Source: Daucus carota subsp. sativus (lineage: Eukaryota; Streptophyta; Magnoliopsida; Apiales; Apiaceae). From it: a DNA stretch of 64,000 bases. The notes beneath the pieces were generated by a model that was given only the letters and a program-made list of their open reading frames with translations, was not told the origin of the DNA and did not search any database. The translations under genes were made by a program, and so were the position numbers. The stretch is from NCBI RefSeq assembly GCF_001625215.2, contig NC_030382.2, forward strand, positions 47,953,364-48,017,363, written 5' to 3'. Shown here piece by piece: positions 10,892 to 24,077 of the stretch (positions within the stretch are counted from its first letter, which is position 1; each line of letters begins with the position of its first letter).

Positions 10892-13800
10892 CTAAATGAC
10901 AGGTAGATTGTAAAATATTTCCTTGTAAACCACATTATCTGTGAGATTGGTTGCATCTCCTTCTTCATTGTTGATAAACAACTTCAAGCCTTGAGGAGAA
11001 GTCACACGACTTATAGCCACGTACAACTGGCCGTGAGTGAAAACAGGCTTCGGAAGAAAAAGAGCAACCTTCTCCAGAGATTGTCCTTGTGCTTTATTTA
11101 TGGTCATGGCGTAGCATACCTGCAGAGGCATTTGCTTCCTGCAAAGTCTAAATGGCAAACGCGTCTCAGTAGGAGATAATTCCATTCTAGGGATAAAATG
11201 TTTAGTTCCCTTGTAACTGCCAGAAATCACTTCGCACTCAACACAATGTTTGAGGCACTTGGTGACCTTCATTCTTGTGCCATTACATAACCCCAAGGTC
11301 TGATTCAGGTTCCGAATCAGCATCACAACAACACCCACTTTAAGCTTCAGTTCATGCAGAGGAAGGCCTGGTATATTTATCGAGTTCATGTACTCGGGTG
11401 GGAATGATTGCATTTGATCTCTTTCTGTGCCAGGGAAGTCCTCTGCTGTGTCAACACTGAAATAAGAATGGATTTCCCCGGGAATTTTCTCCACTATTAG
11501 AGAATTTACATGACCAACGGTCTGGTTGGTTGGAGTGAGAATTGCCCTCTCACTCAAATAATCTGAATTCTGATAATTTTGAAGAAAGTCTGGAAATGTA
11601 CTTTCAATCATTTGATCAACTGTGTTTTCCCCTTGTAAGTTGCAGAATTCTTCAGGAATTGCGATTTGATTGTTAGAGCCTTCAGCATTAGTGACAGGTG
11701 TGTTCTTTATTTTGCCATCTCCAACATCTAAGACCCACTTTGCGAAATCTTTCAAAGATGATACCTCAGCTGCATCTCTTCCTTTATTTAGGCGCATATT
11801 GTGTAAGAGCTTAAAGACAGTAGCTACTTTCCACAGCTTAGATCTTGTGATACAGGAAGACACAATTTCACCCTGTCCAGCACGCGGTATAACCGGTAAA
11901 ATTTGGCGAAAGTCTCCACCAAGAACAACAGTAATACCACCGAAAGGCATGTGATATCTATCTGGACTGACAGCTTTCATGATATCTCTGAGAGAACGGT
12001 CAAGACATTCAAACGAATACCGGTGTTGCATGGGTGCTTCATCCCATATTATCAGACTTGTCCGCTTAATTAATTCTGCTATATCGGACTGATGGGAAAT
12101 AGCACACATGGAATGGTCATCAAGTACTATTGGAATTTTGAATCGAGAATGAGCGGTGCGTCCACCGGGCATAAGGGTGGCTGCAATACCCGAAGAAGCA
12201 ACAGGAAGGACAATTTGTCGTTGTGATCTCAGTTTAGATATTAATGTCCTCCATAAGAAGGTCTTTCCACAGCCACCACTGCCGTATACAAAGAACAAAC
12301 TCCCCTTGTTGTTTTCAACTGAATCCATAACAGAGTTGTATACGGCCAACTGTTCTTTGTTGCATTTGGAAAATAGAGATTCAAATTCTTTTTCCATCTC
12401 AGCTATATCGTAACTGGTTTCCTCTATGATCAAATTGTTTGAATTGCAATCCAGATAACTGCTTGGGGGCTGGGGCATTTGGTTGTAATCTTTAAGTGAC
12501 TTGCCAATAGACTTTAGGAGTTTGTGAATTTCTGCAGGTCAACAAAAAATATAGTTTCAATTACAAATTAACAAAAAATCATATAATCTTTAATATACAA
12601 ATAGGAGATGTTGATATGGATACCTGCAAGGGCAAAGAACTCTTGTTGTTTGTCATTGAGGATAAGATGTTGATTACCCGTTAGCTGACGTTGCTTCAAC
12701 ATTAAATCATCAACCATCTCCTTCCAGAAAGTTTTCCACAATAAATTAAGATCACTGACCTTGCAATTAACCATGATGTGAACAAATAGTTCACGGATTT
12801 GCTGTGGGAAGCCACATGCTGAACATTGTTGCAGAACCTCATGCCATTCCTTGTCACTGTCTAGAAGACCTAATTCTTGACAGGCCTCATGAAAGGTAGA
12901 GAAGACAGTTCCATTGACTGTCCTGAGACACTCAAATGAAGTTGGTCCACGAATCTTCATCAGCAGGAGTCTTAAATACCAAAGCTCCCCAGCACTGTGA
13001 TGAGTATATGCCAACCTACCAATCTGATTGCCCCGTTTCCTCAAATTCCAAATGTGATCCGATTCATTCCAGACGTAGTGTTGAGGTATCTCATCGTATA
13101 GATATTGCCGTGCATTGGGATCATTGGCATTGAGAAAAAAGAAGGCCTCCAACTGTGTCATTTTCTCCTTCTCTCTGTTCACAATCTTTGTCAGCGGTTC
13201 ATTGGCTCTGAAGGTAACATATTTGTTGCCAGGCAAGTGAAAGGAAAGGCGCAACACTGACAAAGAACGGTAGTGTATAGTATATCCAAAGATACGATAT
13301 GCAGCCTCAGCTCCACATATGTATCTCCCATCAAAGAAGGATTGAATCTCATCTTCCGGTTCTTCAATGTTATCACACGATTTGTTGGTATTCTTCTTTC
13401 CCCGAATTTCAACGGTTGCTCTGTCATGTCCCTTTAAGCAATATTTAAAGAGATACTTCAAACTCCGGGCATGTGCACATATTTCAACATTCATATGGCA
13501 CTGATATTTCACCAGTAAATCTCGGTTGTAGGGGACGACCCATCGGTTATCTAACTGTACTTTACCCTTCTTGGCAGTAATATTTGTCTTCCTGCGCTTA
13601 TAGATTGGGAAGCCTGACTGATCAAACATGGTTGCAGAACAATACCTGCAATCAAAAGATAGTCTGCTGAAAACATGCTGGTAAAACAGTTACAACTACA
13701 TTTACGGTGGGGGCATGACTAAGAGAAGATGTTGGCAGGTTATGGACATACAAAACCATTAAAATCCATCAAGTCAAAAAGAACATGAAGGCCAATTTTC

Positions 13801-16800
13801 TTTACAACAGCTGATTAAATCTCATTTAATCTATAAAAATGAACCAACAGACCTCAATGTATACAAATGAACCAACAGACCTTAATGTCCTAAACTACAC
13901 AGTAAACATGAAAATTCCAAAGATGAAAGACTATTATGCAATCCACAACATTTATAAACTATGAGGTTATGCAAATCCACCAAGTATACTATACAGTATC
14001 TTTAACAACAAATCATGCCATATAAAAATGAGTAAACAGACCTAGTAATATAATCCAACAATAAAGTCTAATTAAAAAAACCAAAAAAAACATGCCACAT
14101 ATAATTGAGTAAACAGACCTACTAATATAATACAACAATAAAGTCTAATTAAAAAAAAACAAAAAAAACACAGCATTAAAAAAAACCCAACTATTATAAA
14201 CTATGTGGATTTGTTGAGGACATACTTTTTTGGAAAGTGTCGGATACACTTTTTCTGTTTCATGCAAGGTGATTTGGGGTGATCGTGTCCACAGGGGCCA
14301 TGCATCATGAAAGCCTGAACTGCTGCATGGCCAACAGGATCTAAGGCTGGATCAGGAATCTCAGCACTAACAAATTGATCAACATTGTTCTGTAGCTTCA
14401 ACTTTGATTCAGAATCCAACCATATTAACATGTGGACGTGCGGAAGCCCTCTTTTTTGAAACTCAACTACGTACATCACTGTCCACGTAAAAGTTGAGAA
14501 ATTATGTAGTCAAACTGAGGTATTGAGAAAAAAAGTATGAACATGTCAGAATAGTTAAAATTGTACCTCCAAGACACACACCAAAGTATTTATTCTTCTT
14601 GATATCTTCAATTAGTTGCTCAAGTTTTAGTTTGAATACACGAGCTATAACATCGGGAGAGTTCTGAGGTGTGCAAGGTGGAATTAATTTCATCATCTGC
14701 TGAATTTCATCCCATATGGGATTGGTTGTCATAGTGAGAAAGATATCAGGATGGCCAATAAAACGACATACAGCTAGTGCATCCTGAAAATTCTGCTGCA
14801 TGTATCGCCGTGAACCAAGAAAGCCAGCCGGTAAGATAAACCCTTTGCCTACATTGTTGGAATCACCTTTACCGGATCTTACAGACTTGCAGAGATTAGA
14901 ATAAAGATCAGAGCGCAAAGTTGTTTGATTTTTACGAAACCACCACAAACGGGCTTGTTCGATAGTACTAAATGCATCCACCATATACTGCTGGTAAAGA
15001 CGACCTCCAAGACGCGGAGTCATCCCTGCGAATTCAGTATTTCATCAATATTAAGATAAATGTGATCAAAACATAGAAGAAATATGATGCATTATGTTTC
15101 AAATCTGGAAAAAAAAAAAGCACAGGTTGTTTACCTTCGTTTGTACGAACTTGGAATTTATAGGAATAATACTCCTTCATTGAAATGCATTCTCTGATCT
15201 TGTTCTTTTTCTTGTCTGACTTACCAAAGGGAATGTCTTTATGGAAACCATCGCCACCGTGAGGAAATAAAAGGGGATATTGTAAGGACATGAGCTTCGG
15301 ATGTATGTCGGTTATCCTTTCCAAACCCCTTTGTTTAGAATGTAAAACAATGTCACGCTTACCCTCTGTATCATCAAGATCACCCACCATAATACCGGCC
15401 ACCTCGTCCGAGGGACCTACATGGTTTTCTCTACCACTTTCAGAGCGTGAAACCTTTAGTGTAATTTCAAGATCTTTCACACCATGTAACTCATAACGAT
15501 CACGTGCTGATCTAAACTCCTTCACCAAGTCATTAGTCTCATCCAACATCTGCTTTAATCCTTCCACAATCTCGACATCCAACTCATCACCACCATCAAC
15601 GGTTACCCATTTCAATCGATTTTGGACTTCATTCTGAGTGTCGTAAATATATAATTGGCAGAATTTTGGGTCTTCACCCTCATCAGGAATAAGTGAACCA
15701 AATAGATGGTGGTTCTGACCATTTAGTCGATATACATAAGGAGCGCCGCCACAATTAACTGAATTGTCAACTTTACCACCAGTGGATGTAAATGCAAAAA
15801 TACTATTATAAAGACGCACACCATCTGTGAAACGCTTAGACTTCTGGGGATCGTTATGTAGCTGCCATATATAAGAGGGTGTGGGTTCCTCTCTGGGTAA
15901 TTGGATCTGTCCCTTTGAGCAACATGTAGAAAAAATCGGTGTACCCTTGGTAACGCACTTGTTGATACGTTCTTCTTTCCACATCCAAGCTTGGCAGAAG
16001 GAACATTTGACATTTGGAGGTCCCAGTGTTGCATACTCCTTGACAACTGACACATTTATAAACCAACATTAGACAGTAAACTCTAGTTTCTCTATGTAAG
16101 GATAGTAAGTGGACCAAGTTACCATGTCCGCTGTTAATGTTTTCATCACAATCTTCATTGACATAATCAATATCATCGTCTGCTGAAATATCACTGTCAC
16201 TATCCTCAAAGCCATGAATCTCAGGAATTTCTACAAATTTGCAAAAAAAAAAGAAACAATAAAATTCATGTGTTTATCAGTAAGCAAAAAATTATGTTCT
16301 GGACTTGAATTGTGAATGCAAACCTGTCTGGTTATAAACATCAGGATCGGGATTCTCACGTGAACTTTCATTGAAATCCAGAACACGCTTGGGTATTCCA
16401 AACTGATTGCCATTTAATTTCTCATGCATAACAGTCGACTCTGAAATTCAAAAATTCAATTAACGAATATATACAAAATATGCATGGGATTATAAAACAA
16501 AGCAGGGCAACAAAAGACTACTAAATACCACTATTAGAATAATTTCTTGACGCAGAAACACCAGAATCAAGAGAAAATGGTCTTCCTGCCATACTTGGTG
16601 TCAACGGAGTTATCCTTGTACTGTTCATGCTGCTGTTTTGATCATGTACACGTAAAGATGCCTTCTTGGATTTATTACTTTTCTGCATGGACTGGTTTGG
16701 AACCCTTACATTTTCTTTCTCTGCTGCAGCAAATCCTAGGGGTGTGTAAAACTAAACTCATAAGTACAAATGTCATTGAGGTAAAAAAATTAATAGATAT

Positions 16801-17717
16801 TGAATAATCATTAAGGAGGAAAAAATACGTTTACCCTGAAATCGAGAGTTGGACTTGGATTTCCTTGCCTCAACATTTGTAAGAGGTGTAACAAATGCAG
16901 GCTTCTGATGCATATCCCTGCCAAGACTATCGGGAGTATGTGGACTGTATTCATTATTCCCATCAAAGCCAACTGACTGGCGCAATTTCTTCTTATGAGG
17001 TGAACCATGGTGGATTTTGTTCGAACGTGGTAACGTGTTTGCTGTCAATGCAGCCGGAGAACCAAGGACATTGTATCCATCTCTTCCCTGGGGATTGACA
17101 TATGGCGGGGTTGAAGTGTTCCCTATGTTCTTCCTCTTATGATTTCCATCCTTGTCGTGTGATGAATGTAATCTAATGTCAGGGGTATTAGTACATAATG
17201 GAGCAAAAACAGCCCTCTTTTGTGTCACTGGGTTTTTATCTTTTCTTCGGTCGGTTTGTGGTGTTGAGGAATCATTAACTAATTGCACACTACTTTCCAC
17301 CATGTTCAAGTCTGGAATCACTGTAGGAAAATACATAAAAGTTGGAACCAAAAAAAAGAGTCCTTGACTTAAAAATATGCACAATTAAGATCAAAACACA
17401 AACACAAACTGGTATTTACAATCGGACACAAAAATAAATGTAATATATGTGAAAACAAAATGGGTAACATCCAAAAACATAAAATCAATTTATGCAACAT
17501 CAATTAATTTAATGGAACACATTTATTACAGCATAAGCAAACTAATGTCCCAAACATATTTATTACTCAATCATGGCAAGATATGAATGCTTGCATCTAC
17601 TGAAAACAACAGTATAAAACGGGTCTCGATATTTATTGCTATAGAATAAAATGTCTGAGTGAGGAGATACTCACAGGCGTCAGTCACCCCTTGCATTCGG
17701 AACCCATCCTCTGCCAT
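10892..17717 (-). CDS. Helitron Rep-helicase (RepHel)
   Basis: Ten exons join without any frame break to 5247 bases (1748 residues): 17717-17675, 17320-16835, 16735-16529, 16440-16324, 16230-16123, 16046-15135, 15025-14567, 14478-14226, 13645-12624, 12531-10892. The start is MAEDGFRMQGVTDA. The N-terminal third is low-complexity and basic, then acidic. A Cys-rich finger follows at about 330 (KCSFCQAW). The Rep nuclease has the HUH pair LPHVHMLIW (His about 791 and 793) and the paired catalytic tyrosines in KYLFKYCLKG (Tyr about 926 and 930). The Pif1-type helicase has Walker A GSGGCGKT (about 1286), Walker B IIWDEAPM, LGGDFRQILPVI and TINKAQGQS. It would nick, unwind and transfer one strand during rolling-circle transposition. 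Nothing seen suggests inactivation. Confidence 0.88.
14030..14183. repeat. 77-bp tandem duplication in a RepHel intron
   Basis: The segment starting GAGTAAACAGACCTA at 14030 recurs at 14107 with a few changes, ending in A-rich tracts. It lies in the intron between exons 8 and 9 of the RepHel gene and does not affect coding sequence. Confidence 0.7.
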
Positions 17718-18384
17718 ATTATGTTATATATTTATATTCACCTGACCTAGAAAAATGATGAAAAAAAACAGAGTTTGATAAGCAAAACATTAATATGAAG
17801 AAGAAGCAATAAAAATGGCTACAACCCAGCATGAAAGAAGAAGCAAATCAAAATATTACAATGGAAAGAAATTGATTAGCCGATGGAAACCATTGACAAA
17901 TCTTGCTTTACTGTGGAAAATGAGATTTTGAAGAGGAGTTAAAGAAAGGTGAGGAAATCTGACCATTAAAGACAAAGTCGAAGTACAGGTTTTCGAAATG
18001 AAGGGCTTGATCTGATGCCACGTTCCTTCGGTTCGTACATTTGAAACCGGAACACCGGATGAGACGGTAGAAACAGCTGGAAGACTCTGCACAAAAGTGA
18101 AAAGAGCTCGTGCATATGTGCTTTGTGATGTGTACGTGTCTGAATTTGGAAGTCAAATGGCAAGATGTGGTAAATAGTGCAAAATATAGGAGGACAGACT
18201 GGTAATTAGCCATGCAAATAGCCTTCAGGCAATATCATTTAAAGAGATATATCTTATCTCAAACTATGGGTATTTGCATATCAGCAGCAGATAGCATCTA
18301 CATAAAATACATACATAGATCTCAAAGATAACAATTTTGGATACACATACATATACATAGATATTGTAGTATAATAGGTAGAGA
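17718..18384. other. 5' end region of the Helitron upstream of RepHel
   Basis: Between the RepHel start and the proposed minus-strand 5' terminus lies about 670 bp with no convincing coding exon. Small minus-strand frames at 17856-18213 lack family features. The region probably holds the RepHel promoter and untranslated leader. Confidence 0.45.
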
Positions 18385-18914
18385 TTGAGCAGCAAAACTC
18401 AGGGGGGATGAACTGGAAATCATAAACAAATATACATAGGTAGGAGAGTATAACAAAAGGTCCACACTCTTGTGAACCCCATCTACTTGAATTTTTCTCA
18501 TCTTCTTCTTCACCCCCTGCCCCACCTCATGTACCCAGCCCACAACACCCATCACAATATTTTTATTTTTATTTATTTATTTTTCTCTCACACGCACAAA
18601 CACACACCAATGAATCTTCCTCCCTACTTTCTCTCACGGGTTGACCCACCCGTTTCAGCAGATGTCAAGTTTTATCTTCAACATGCTAACTCAATATCCT
18701 CAATAATAATAATGCAAATGTATCAACATGTATTAAATAGTACTTGTAATACTATTCAATCTGTACTACATGTCCAAAACCAAAACGTAGGGCAAGACTT
18801 TGCTTTCCTATATATACACATGTCTATCTACACGTATTCAACCATCAACCAAACCATTACTCACTCATTTCCTTTCTTTCTTCATTCTTCATCTATACCA
18901 AAACAACATTAAAA
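18385..18914 (+). promoter_or_regulatory. upstream region and TATA box of the TEM/RAV gene
   Basis: TATATATA at 18809-18816 lies 99 bp before the ATG at 18915, a normal plant spacing that leaves a leader of about 70 bp. A CT/CA-rich tract at 18540-18610 precedes it. The Helitron terminus at 18384 sets the left limit, so any promoter elements further upstream are now separated by the element. Confidence 0.55.
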
Positions 18915-19988
18915 ATGGACGGAAGTTGCATAGATGAGCAAAGCACAACCAGCGACTCATTGCCAATCTCACAAACATCCTCACCGCCTTCCATTATATT
19001 CACTTCTTTACCCCTCAAAAACTCCCCCGAGAGGCTATGCCGAATGGGGAGCGGCGCAAGCGTTGTTCTCGATTCCGAGAACAACGGCTTAGAAGCGGAG
19101 TCACGAAAACTCCCCTCTTCTAAGTTTAAAGGAGTTGTTCCCCAGCCAAACGGCCGCTGGGGCGCTCAGATTTACGAGAAGCACCAGCGGGTTTGGCTGG
19201 GCACGTTCAACGAGGAACATGAAGCCGCGAAGGCTTACGACATCGCGGCCCAACGCTTTCGGGGCCGCGATGCCGTAACAAATTTTAAGCCATTATTAGA
19301 CACTGAAGATGAGACTAATTTTCTCAACTCTCACTCGAAAGCCGAGATTGTAGATATGTTACGAAAACATACCTACAATGACGAGCTGGAGCAAAGCAAA
19401 CGTAACTGCGGTTTCCAAAAATGGAGTCACGGTAACAGCATGTGTGATAAAATTGTTAGCGCGCGTGAACATTTATTCGAGAAGGCCGTGACGCCTAGCG
19501 ATGTGGGGAAACTAAATCGGCTAGTGATCCCGAAACAACACGCCGAGAAGCATTTCCCGTTACAGAACGGAGCCACCTCGAAAGGCGTTTTGTTAAATTT
19601 CGAGGATGTTGTGGGGAAAGTATGGAGATTCCGTTATTCATATTGGAACAGCAGTCAAAGTTATGTGTTGACTAAGGGTTGGAGCCGGTTTGTTAAAGAG
19701 AAAGGATTGAAAGCCGGTGATGTTGTTAACTTTCAAAGATCGAGCGGACCGGATAAGCAGCTTTACATTGATTGGAAAGAGAGAACCGGGCCCGGTTTAG
19801 TCACTGCAGCTCCGGTTCAGATGGTGAGGTTGTTCGGTGTTAACATATTTAAGGTACCGAGTCACGGAGTTGCGGGTGTTAATAACAATGTTAACGATGA
19901 TCAAGTTAGTTTTTGTAACGGGAAAAGAAGGTTGGAGATGTTAGGATTAGACTGTAATAAGAAACAAAGAATTATTAATGTTGTTTAG
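18915..19988 (+). CDS. TEM1: RAV/TEMPRANILLO-type transcription factor (AP2 plus B3)
   Basis: Intronless, 357 residues, normal for the RAV family. The AP2 domain (about 68-126) has [32 protein letters not shown] and GRDAVTNF. The B3 domain (about 186-290) has [18 protein letters not shown], the HAEKHFPL segment and [20 protein letters not shown]. The short RLFGV motif at 305-309 is the repression motif known from this family. The N-terminus, with SSTTSDSL-like serine/threonine residues and [16 protein letters not shown], resembles Arabidopsis TEM1/TEM2, which delay flowering by repressing FT and gibberellin synthesis genes. That role is inferred for this copy. The gene is in single-exon form with its own TATA box, and no damage is visible. 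RAV1-like is the alternative name. Confidence 0.93.
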   Translation: MDGSCIDEQSTTSDSLPISQTSSPPSIIFTSLPLKNSPERLCRMGSGASVVLDSENNGLEAESRKLPSSKFKGVVPQPNGRWGAQIYEKHQRVWLGTFNEEHEAAKAYDIAAQRFRGRDAVTNFKPLLDTEDETNFLNSHSKAEIVDMLRKHTYNDELEQSKRNCGFQKWSHGNSMCDKIVSAREHLFEKAVTPSDVGKLNRLVIPKQHAEKHFPLQNGATSKGVLLNFEDVVGKVWRFRYSYWNSSQSYVLTKGWSRFVKEKGLKAGDVVNFQRSSGPDKQLYIDWKERTGPGLVTAAPVQMVRLFGVNIFKVPSHGVAGVNNNVNDDQVSFCNGKRRLEMLGLDCNKKQRIINVV

Positions 19989-22900
19989 AATTTATGTTTT
20001 GGTACGGCGGTGAATCGGCAGCCGCGACGGCGGTGGCGTTGGCCGTTGTGACAGTGGTTTAAGTAAGGTTGCAAGTTGGATGAATTGTATATTAATTGGT
20101 AGGCAAAAAAGCAGCCGAACAGAGCTGTTTCAAATCTTGTAATAGAAAAAGGCAGAAATAGAAAATAATTGTCAATTTGTAACATGTTCGTTATCTGAAT
20201 AATGGTATATTATTGCATTATTTAAATCCGTTTCAGAAGCAGTGTTTAAGTTTAATTAGTATAATATTCCACTTGTTTAGTGTGTCGCTTTTCCATCAGA
20301 TATTTGTTTATTGCAGATCAAGTATGAACGATATCTTCGTTTTCAATTATGGAAAGAAAAGTATTGCCCTGATGTACGTATTATCATGCACTGTGTGTAC
20401 GTATACTTGTTTCATGAAAATGAATATATCTAATATTTTCGTGATCAGTAAGCAGCGGATCTCCTCTTTTTTTTAAAAGCTGGTGGACGCGTGTGAATTT
20501 TTTTAAGATAGGAGCGGCTTGATTCGACATTGGTGTTTACTCTGATACATTTACGATATTCTTTCGGCATGAATTAATTTCAACGAACAAAAGCTTTCAC
20601 TTTTGTAACAGAACTACACACAACACAGATGAGGGAACATGAACTAAAATTAGGTGAGATGATGAAGCACACGTTTAAATAATGCACATACTGTTTATGC
20701 ACTTTGGGTAAACATATCTTCTTGCTTTTTAGTTTTCACTAACATCAATCTAATAACGAGATTACGACAGTGATGGACTATGTAATTATCAATGTCATTT
20801 CGCACACCGTTATCTACTAAAGCAATATATTACATTTTACCAGTACGATTATGATATGATAATCATCAATTGCACAATAATAAAGAATTGAATTTGTTTA
20901 ATTTAGTAAATACCGGTCCATGTGTGTGTGCATGACAAATTGAAATTGAATTCTGGTATACATTCTGGCAGCTTTGCTAAACTTCTACAATGACCTGCTT
21001 AGTACTTTATCATCTTCAAACATCTAATGTAAAACGTGACAGCTTAGATTACACAAATTTGGCCGAGTTGTTTTGGATAAAGTAGAACTCAAACAATAAA
21101 AAGATCATTCGAGTTGCTCCCTCTACCCTAGATTGTTTATCTCGAAGGTTGATGACTTGATACGTATTTTAAATTTTTTATAACATATAATTTCATGACT
21201 TTTTTCTTCTGAATAAAAATTAAATATTTATATATTTATAAAATAGAAATTTTTTAAAATAAATTATAAAATTATAATTTATATACATTTTAAAATGTAG
21301 TCGAATACTCGAGTAATGTAAATACGGTATAAAAATGAAATATACATTTATTACATGGAGTGTAGCTTATGTTTGCTTTTGCTTGGGGAAGTAACTCCCA
21401 ATTTTAATTTTAACAACGCTCATTTTTTACATTGCATAGAAACTTATCCTCGGCAGTAAAAATAAGAACACAAAATACAGCAGCAGATGTCTAGAGATGT
21501 GTGATACAATCATACAGCAAGATCCGGTCTCCAAAATATCAGGTAGCCCAGGGGTGGTGAACCATCTCGGTATACAAACTATAAACAATGCAAGGCACCT
21601 GCCGTTTTCATATAAGTTGTGAACTCCTTGTCATTAATTTAAGTGTGCCCCTAAACAACTTGCATGCACATTTTTTTATTTATTTTGACAAGTGTTTGAC
21701 TGATTGTACCTTATTACTCCACATAACTCTTCGTAATAAACAATTATTATTTAACGGAATCAAAATCGCATTGCGATATTTTCTCGATAATGCCATGCTT
21801 CAAACTGTTCAGATTCATGCACTGAATTGAAACGAGAGGCTCGAATAAGAGGATGTGGGATCTGGCATCCAGTTTTTGTCTAGAAAAAGGCTGTACTTGT
21901 TGTATCACACCCGACAATTTAATTACATAACATTATTTTCGATATATGATGAAAATAAAATTGAGAAAGCAGAATTATTGAACGGGAACACATGCACACT
22001 CTGTATATTCAAGTACATTTTTGGTACGTTGTATTTGGTAGCCAAGTGAAGTCTGAAGTAGATCTTTATACTATGTTATTTTAAGCAGGAAATAATATCT
22101 GAACTAATAATTGTAACATTCGTTCCAACTGAATAGGTGCTTTTGACCAACATGAACTGATGAACCTAGCTGCTTTACAATGTCAATATGTATTTATATA
22201 TTTCTGCAATCGATGGTAAATCCTCATTTAATTGTTCAAGTTTTAGTCTTGGCGACTTGTTTTCTGTGTAATTTCGTGTATATGACAATACTGAAGTTTG
22301 ATTTTTTGTCATCTTTTTGACAATTTTTGGGAGGTCTTTTGACCATTACAACTGCAAATGAATGTAGCTTAATCTAGAACATGTAGTCCATAAATTTACG
22401 ATTTAACTATAAGGTTTATATACTGAAAACACAAATATTCAAACAACTGTTGGATTAAATTAAATAATAAAAAAAAGGAAATAGTAGGGTGGTGGAGTTA
22501 TTATTCTAGGGAGATGGTTGTGTCAGCTATGTCAACTTGGCAAGTGTGGTACTTATCAAGCAACTTCCCACGATGACCATCTCATGATAATCCAGATGTA
22601 GCTGTCTGTGACACGTAGTCTTTCAGAATATCACACTTTCCGGTCCTCTGTATTTGGGCTACGAGTTGTTTCAGTTTCCTTGATCAGGCCAGACCAACTA
22701 ACAAGTATAGCCCATATGATTCTACATGTACATGGGCCAGTAGTCATTTCTAGCCCAGATTTACCAGAAATAAAATGACTGTCCTATGTAATGTAACATA
22801 TTCCCTTTAACTTAATATAGCAATTATATATAGAACATCCCTTTAACTTAATATAGAAAGTTTGAATGGAAAACTAGCGAAGTGTGCATTTCATAATTGA

Positions 22901-24077
22901 TTAATCATCATCAGAATGAAAATCTATATGCAGGACGGAGATATCGTAGATATTGACGTGACTGTATATCAAACTGTAAGTTGCTCTTTGTTAGATATCA
23001 GAAACAGAAAGCATACATGGCTGCACTTTATTTTATATTACATTAATCGTGATGATTTTGTTCAAACAAACTTATCCAAAACACCTCCATTGTTCTTTAT
23101 GGTAATCGCTTTCTTGCAGACTGATACAAGTTTGACCCATATCATCACTTGCTATCATTATAGATGTAGTGCTTGCCATGTTAATGATTTAGTTGATACT
23201 AATAGTAATTGTATATATATACAAGCTACTTCTAAACAAGTGGCATTTTCAGTGCTCTTATGAGGCAAATGCTTAAGTTCTGATTTTTTTTTTATTGCAG
23301 AAATATCAATCCTAATAAAAGAGAAATTTAGCTAAAATTACGTGCATTCATTCATTGTATATAATTTGCACATAAAGTTATTAAGACTGTTCGATCAAAA
23401 GTATGCTAATGCATGTCCTCCCCCCTCCCTCATATGTTGTATTTTTGTTGCTGCGGTAGCCTTTAACATTGATACCTTTTGTGTGCTCTTAAAAAAAACC
23501 TGTGTTTGTGTTCCGCAGACGATGACTTTCCTGGTTTCACCGTTAAAGGCCGAACTTTTTGTATAGGCGAGTGCATTACTTATGTTGTAACGTGAATTGC
23601 TTATAATTATCATCGATATAGTAAAAATGTGTATTTTGCTGCAAACAACTTAATTGCACTTGAGTACTGAAAGTAGGTGCCCTGTATACTCCACTGGTAA
23701 ATCCTTGCATACTAAGGAAACATAATTTTTTCAGACATGATTCCAATGGCTAGCATAATGTCATGTTTATTTCTGGCTCGGTATGTCTGTTTCAGTGGCA
23801 AATAGGCGATTGTTAGTTTTTGGGTTGAATTCAAGTTTCATGAGAAGTTTGAATTCCCTTTTTTTTTCACTTATTCAAGTTCAAGTCAGGAATGAAGGAT
23901 AGGAATCTACAATCTTGAAAAAGGTTTGCCTCCCTCCCGTTTGCACAGTTCAAGCACTTCATCTAAATAACCAGAACTGGAGCAGAAATATTGTGCAGAA
24001 CAGTTTCTCGGCCACTCTTTCTCATAAACTTATAGCTTGTCCTTGCTTTTTAAAATTTTGCAGCAAGTATAAAGTCA
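19989..24077. other. 4-kb gene-free intergenic DNA
   Basis: After the 3' flank of the TEM/RAV gene I see no credible exon chain, RNA gene or intact mobile element. At 21114-21320 there is a badly decayed Stowaway-like segment (GCTCCCTCTACCCTAG on the left, an internal AATTTATAA palindrome). A short duplication (CCCTTTAACTTAATATAG) occurs at about 22803 and 22840. Isolated frames such as 22916-23263 have no recognisable domain. Confidence 0.45.

Larger units (their letters stand above)
2741..18384 (-). mobile_element. large autonomous-looking Helitron with RepHel, two RPA-like genes and possibly a B3 gene
   Basis: The core is three genes on the minus strand (RepHel, then two RPA/DUF223-type genes), all with open reading after splicing. 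The minus-strand 5' end at 18384 begins TCTCTACCTATTATACTACA and is followed on the plus strand by T, as expected for insertion between A and T. The proposed 3' end is CTAG at 2741-2744, preceded by A and followed after 8 bases by an imperfect GC-rich stem (GCCCGCTTCGCATGG). The right border is moderately supported. The left border is tentative because the hairpin is imperfect; if it is wrong, the B3 gene lies outside. Proposed length is about 15.6 kb. No inverted repeats or target duplication are expected for this class. Confidence 0.5.

Noticed and set aside
17856-18213. Minus-strand open frames upstream of RepHel as extra N-terminal exons
   Set aside because: Composition is non-coding-like, no splice link in phase with the MAEDGFRM exon was found, and the RepHel frame is complete without them.
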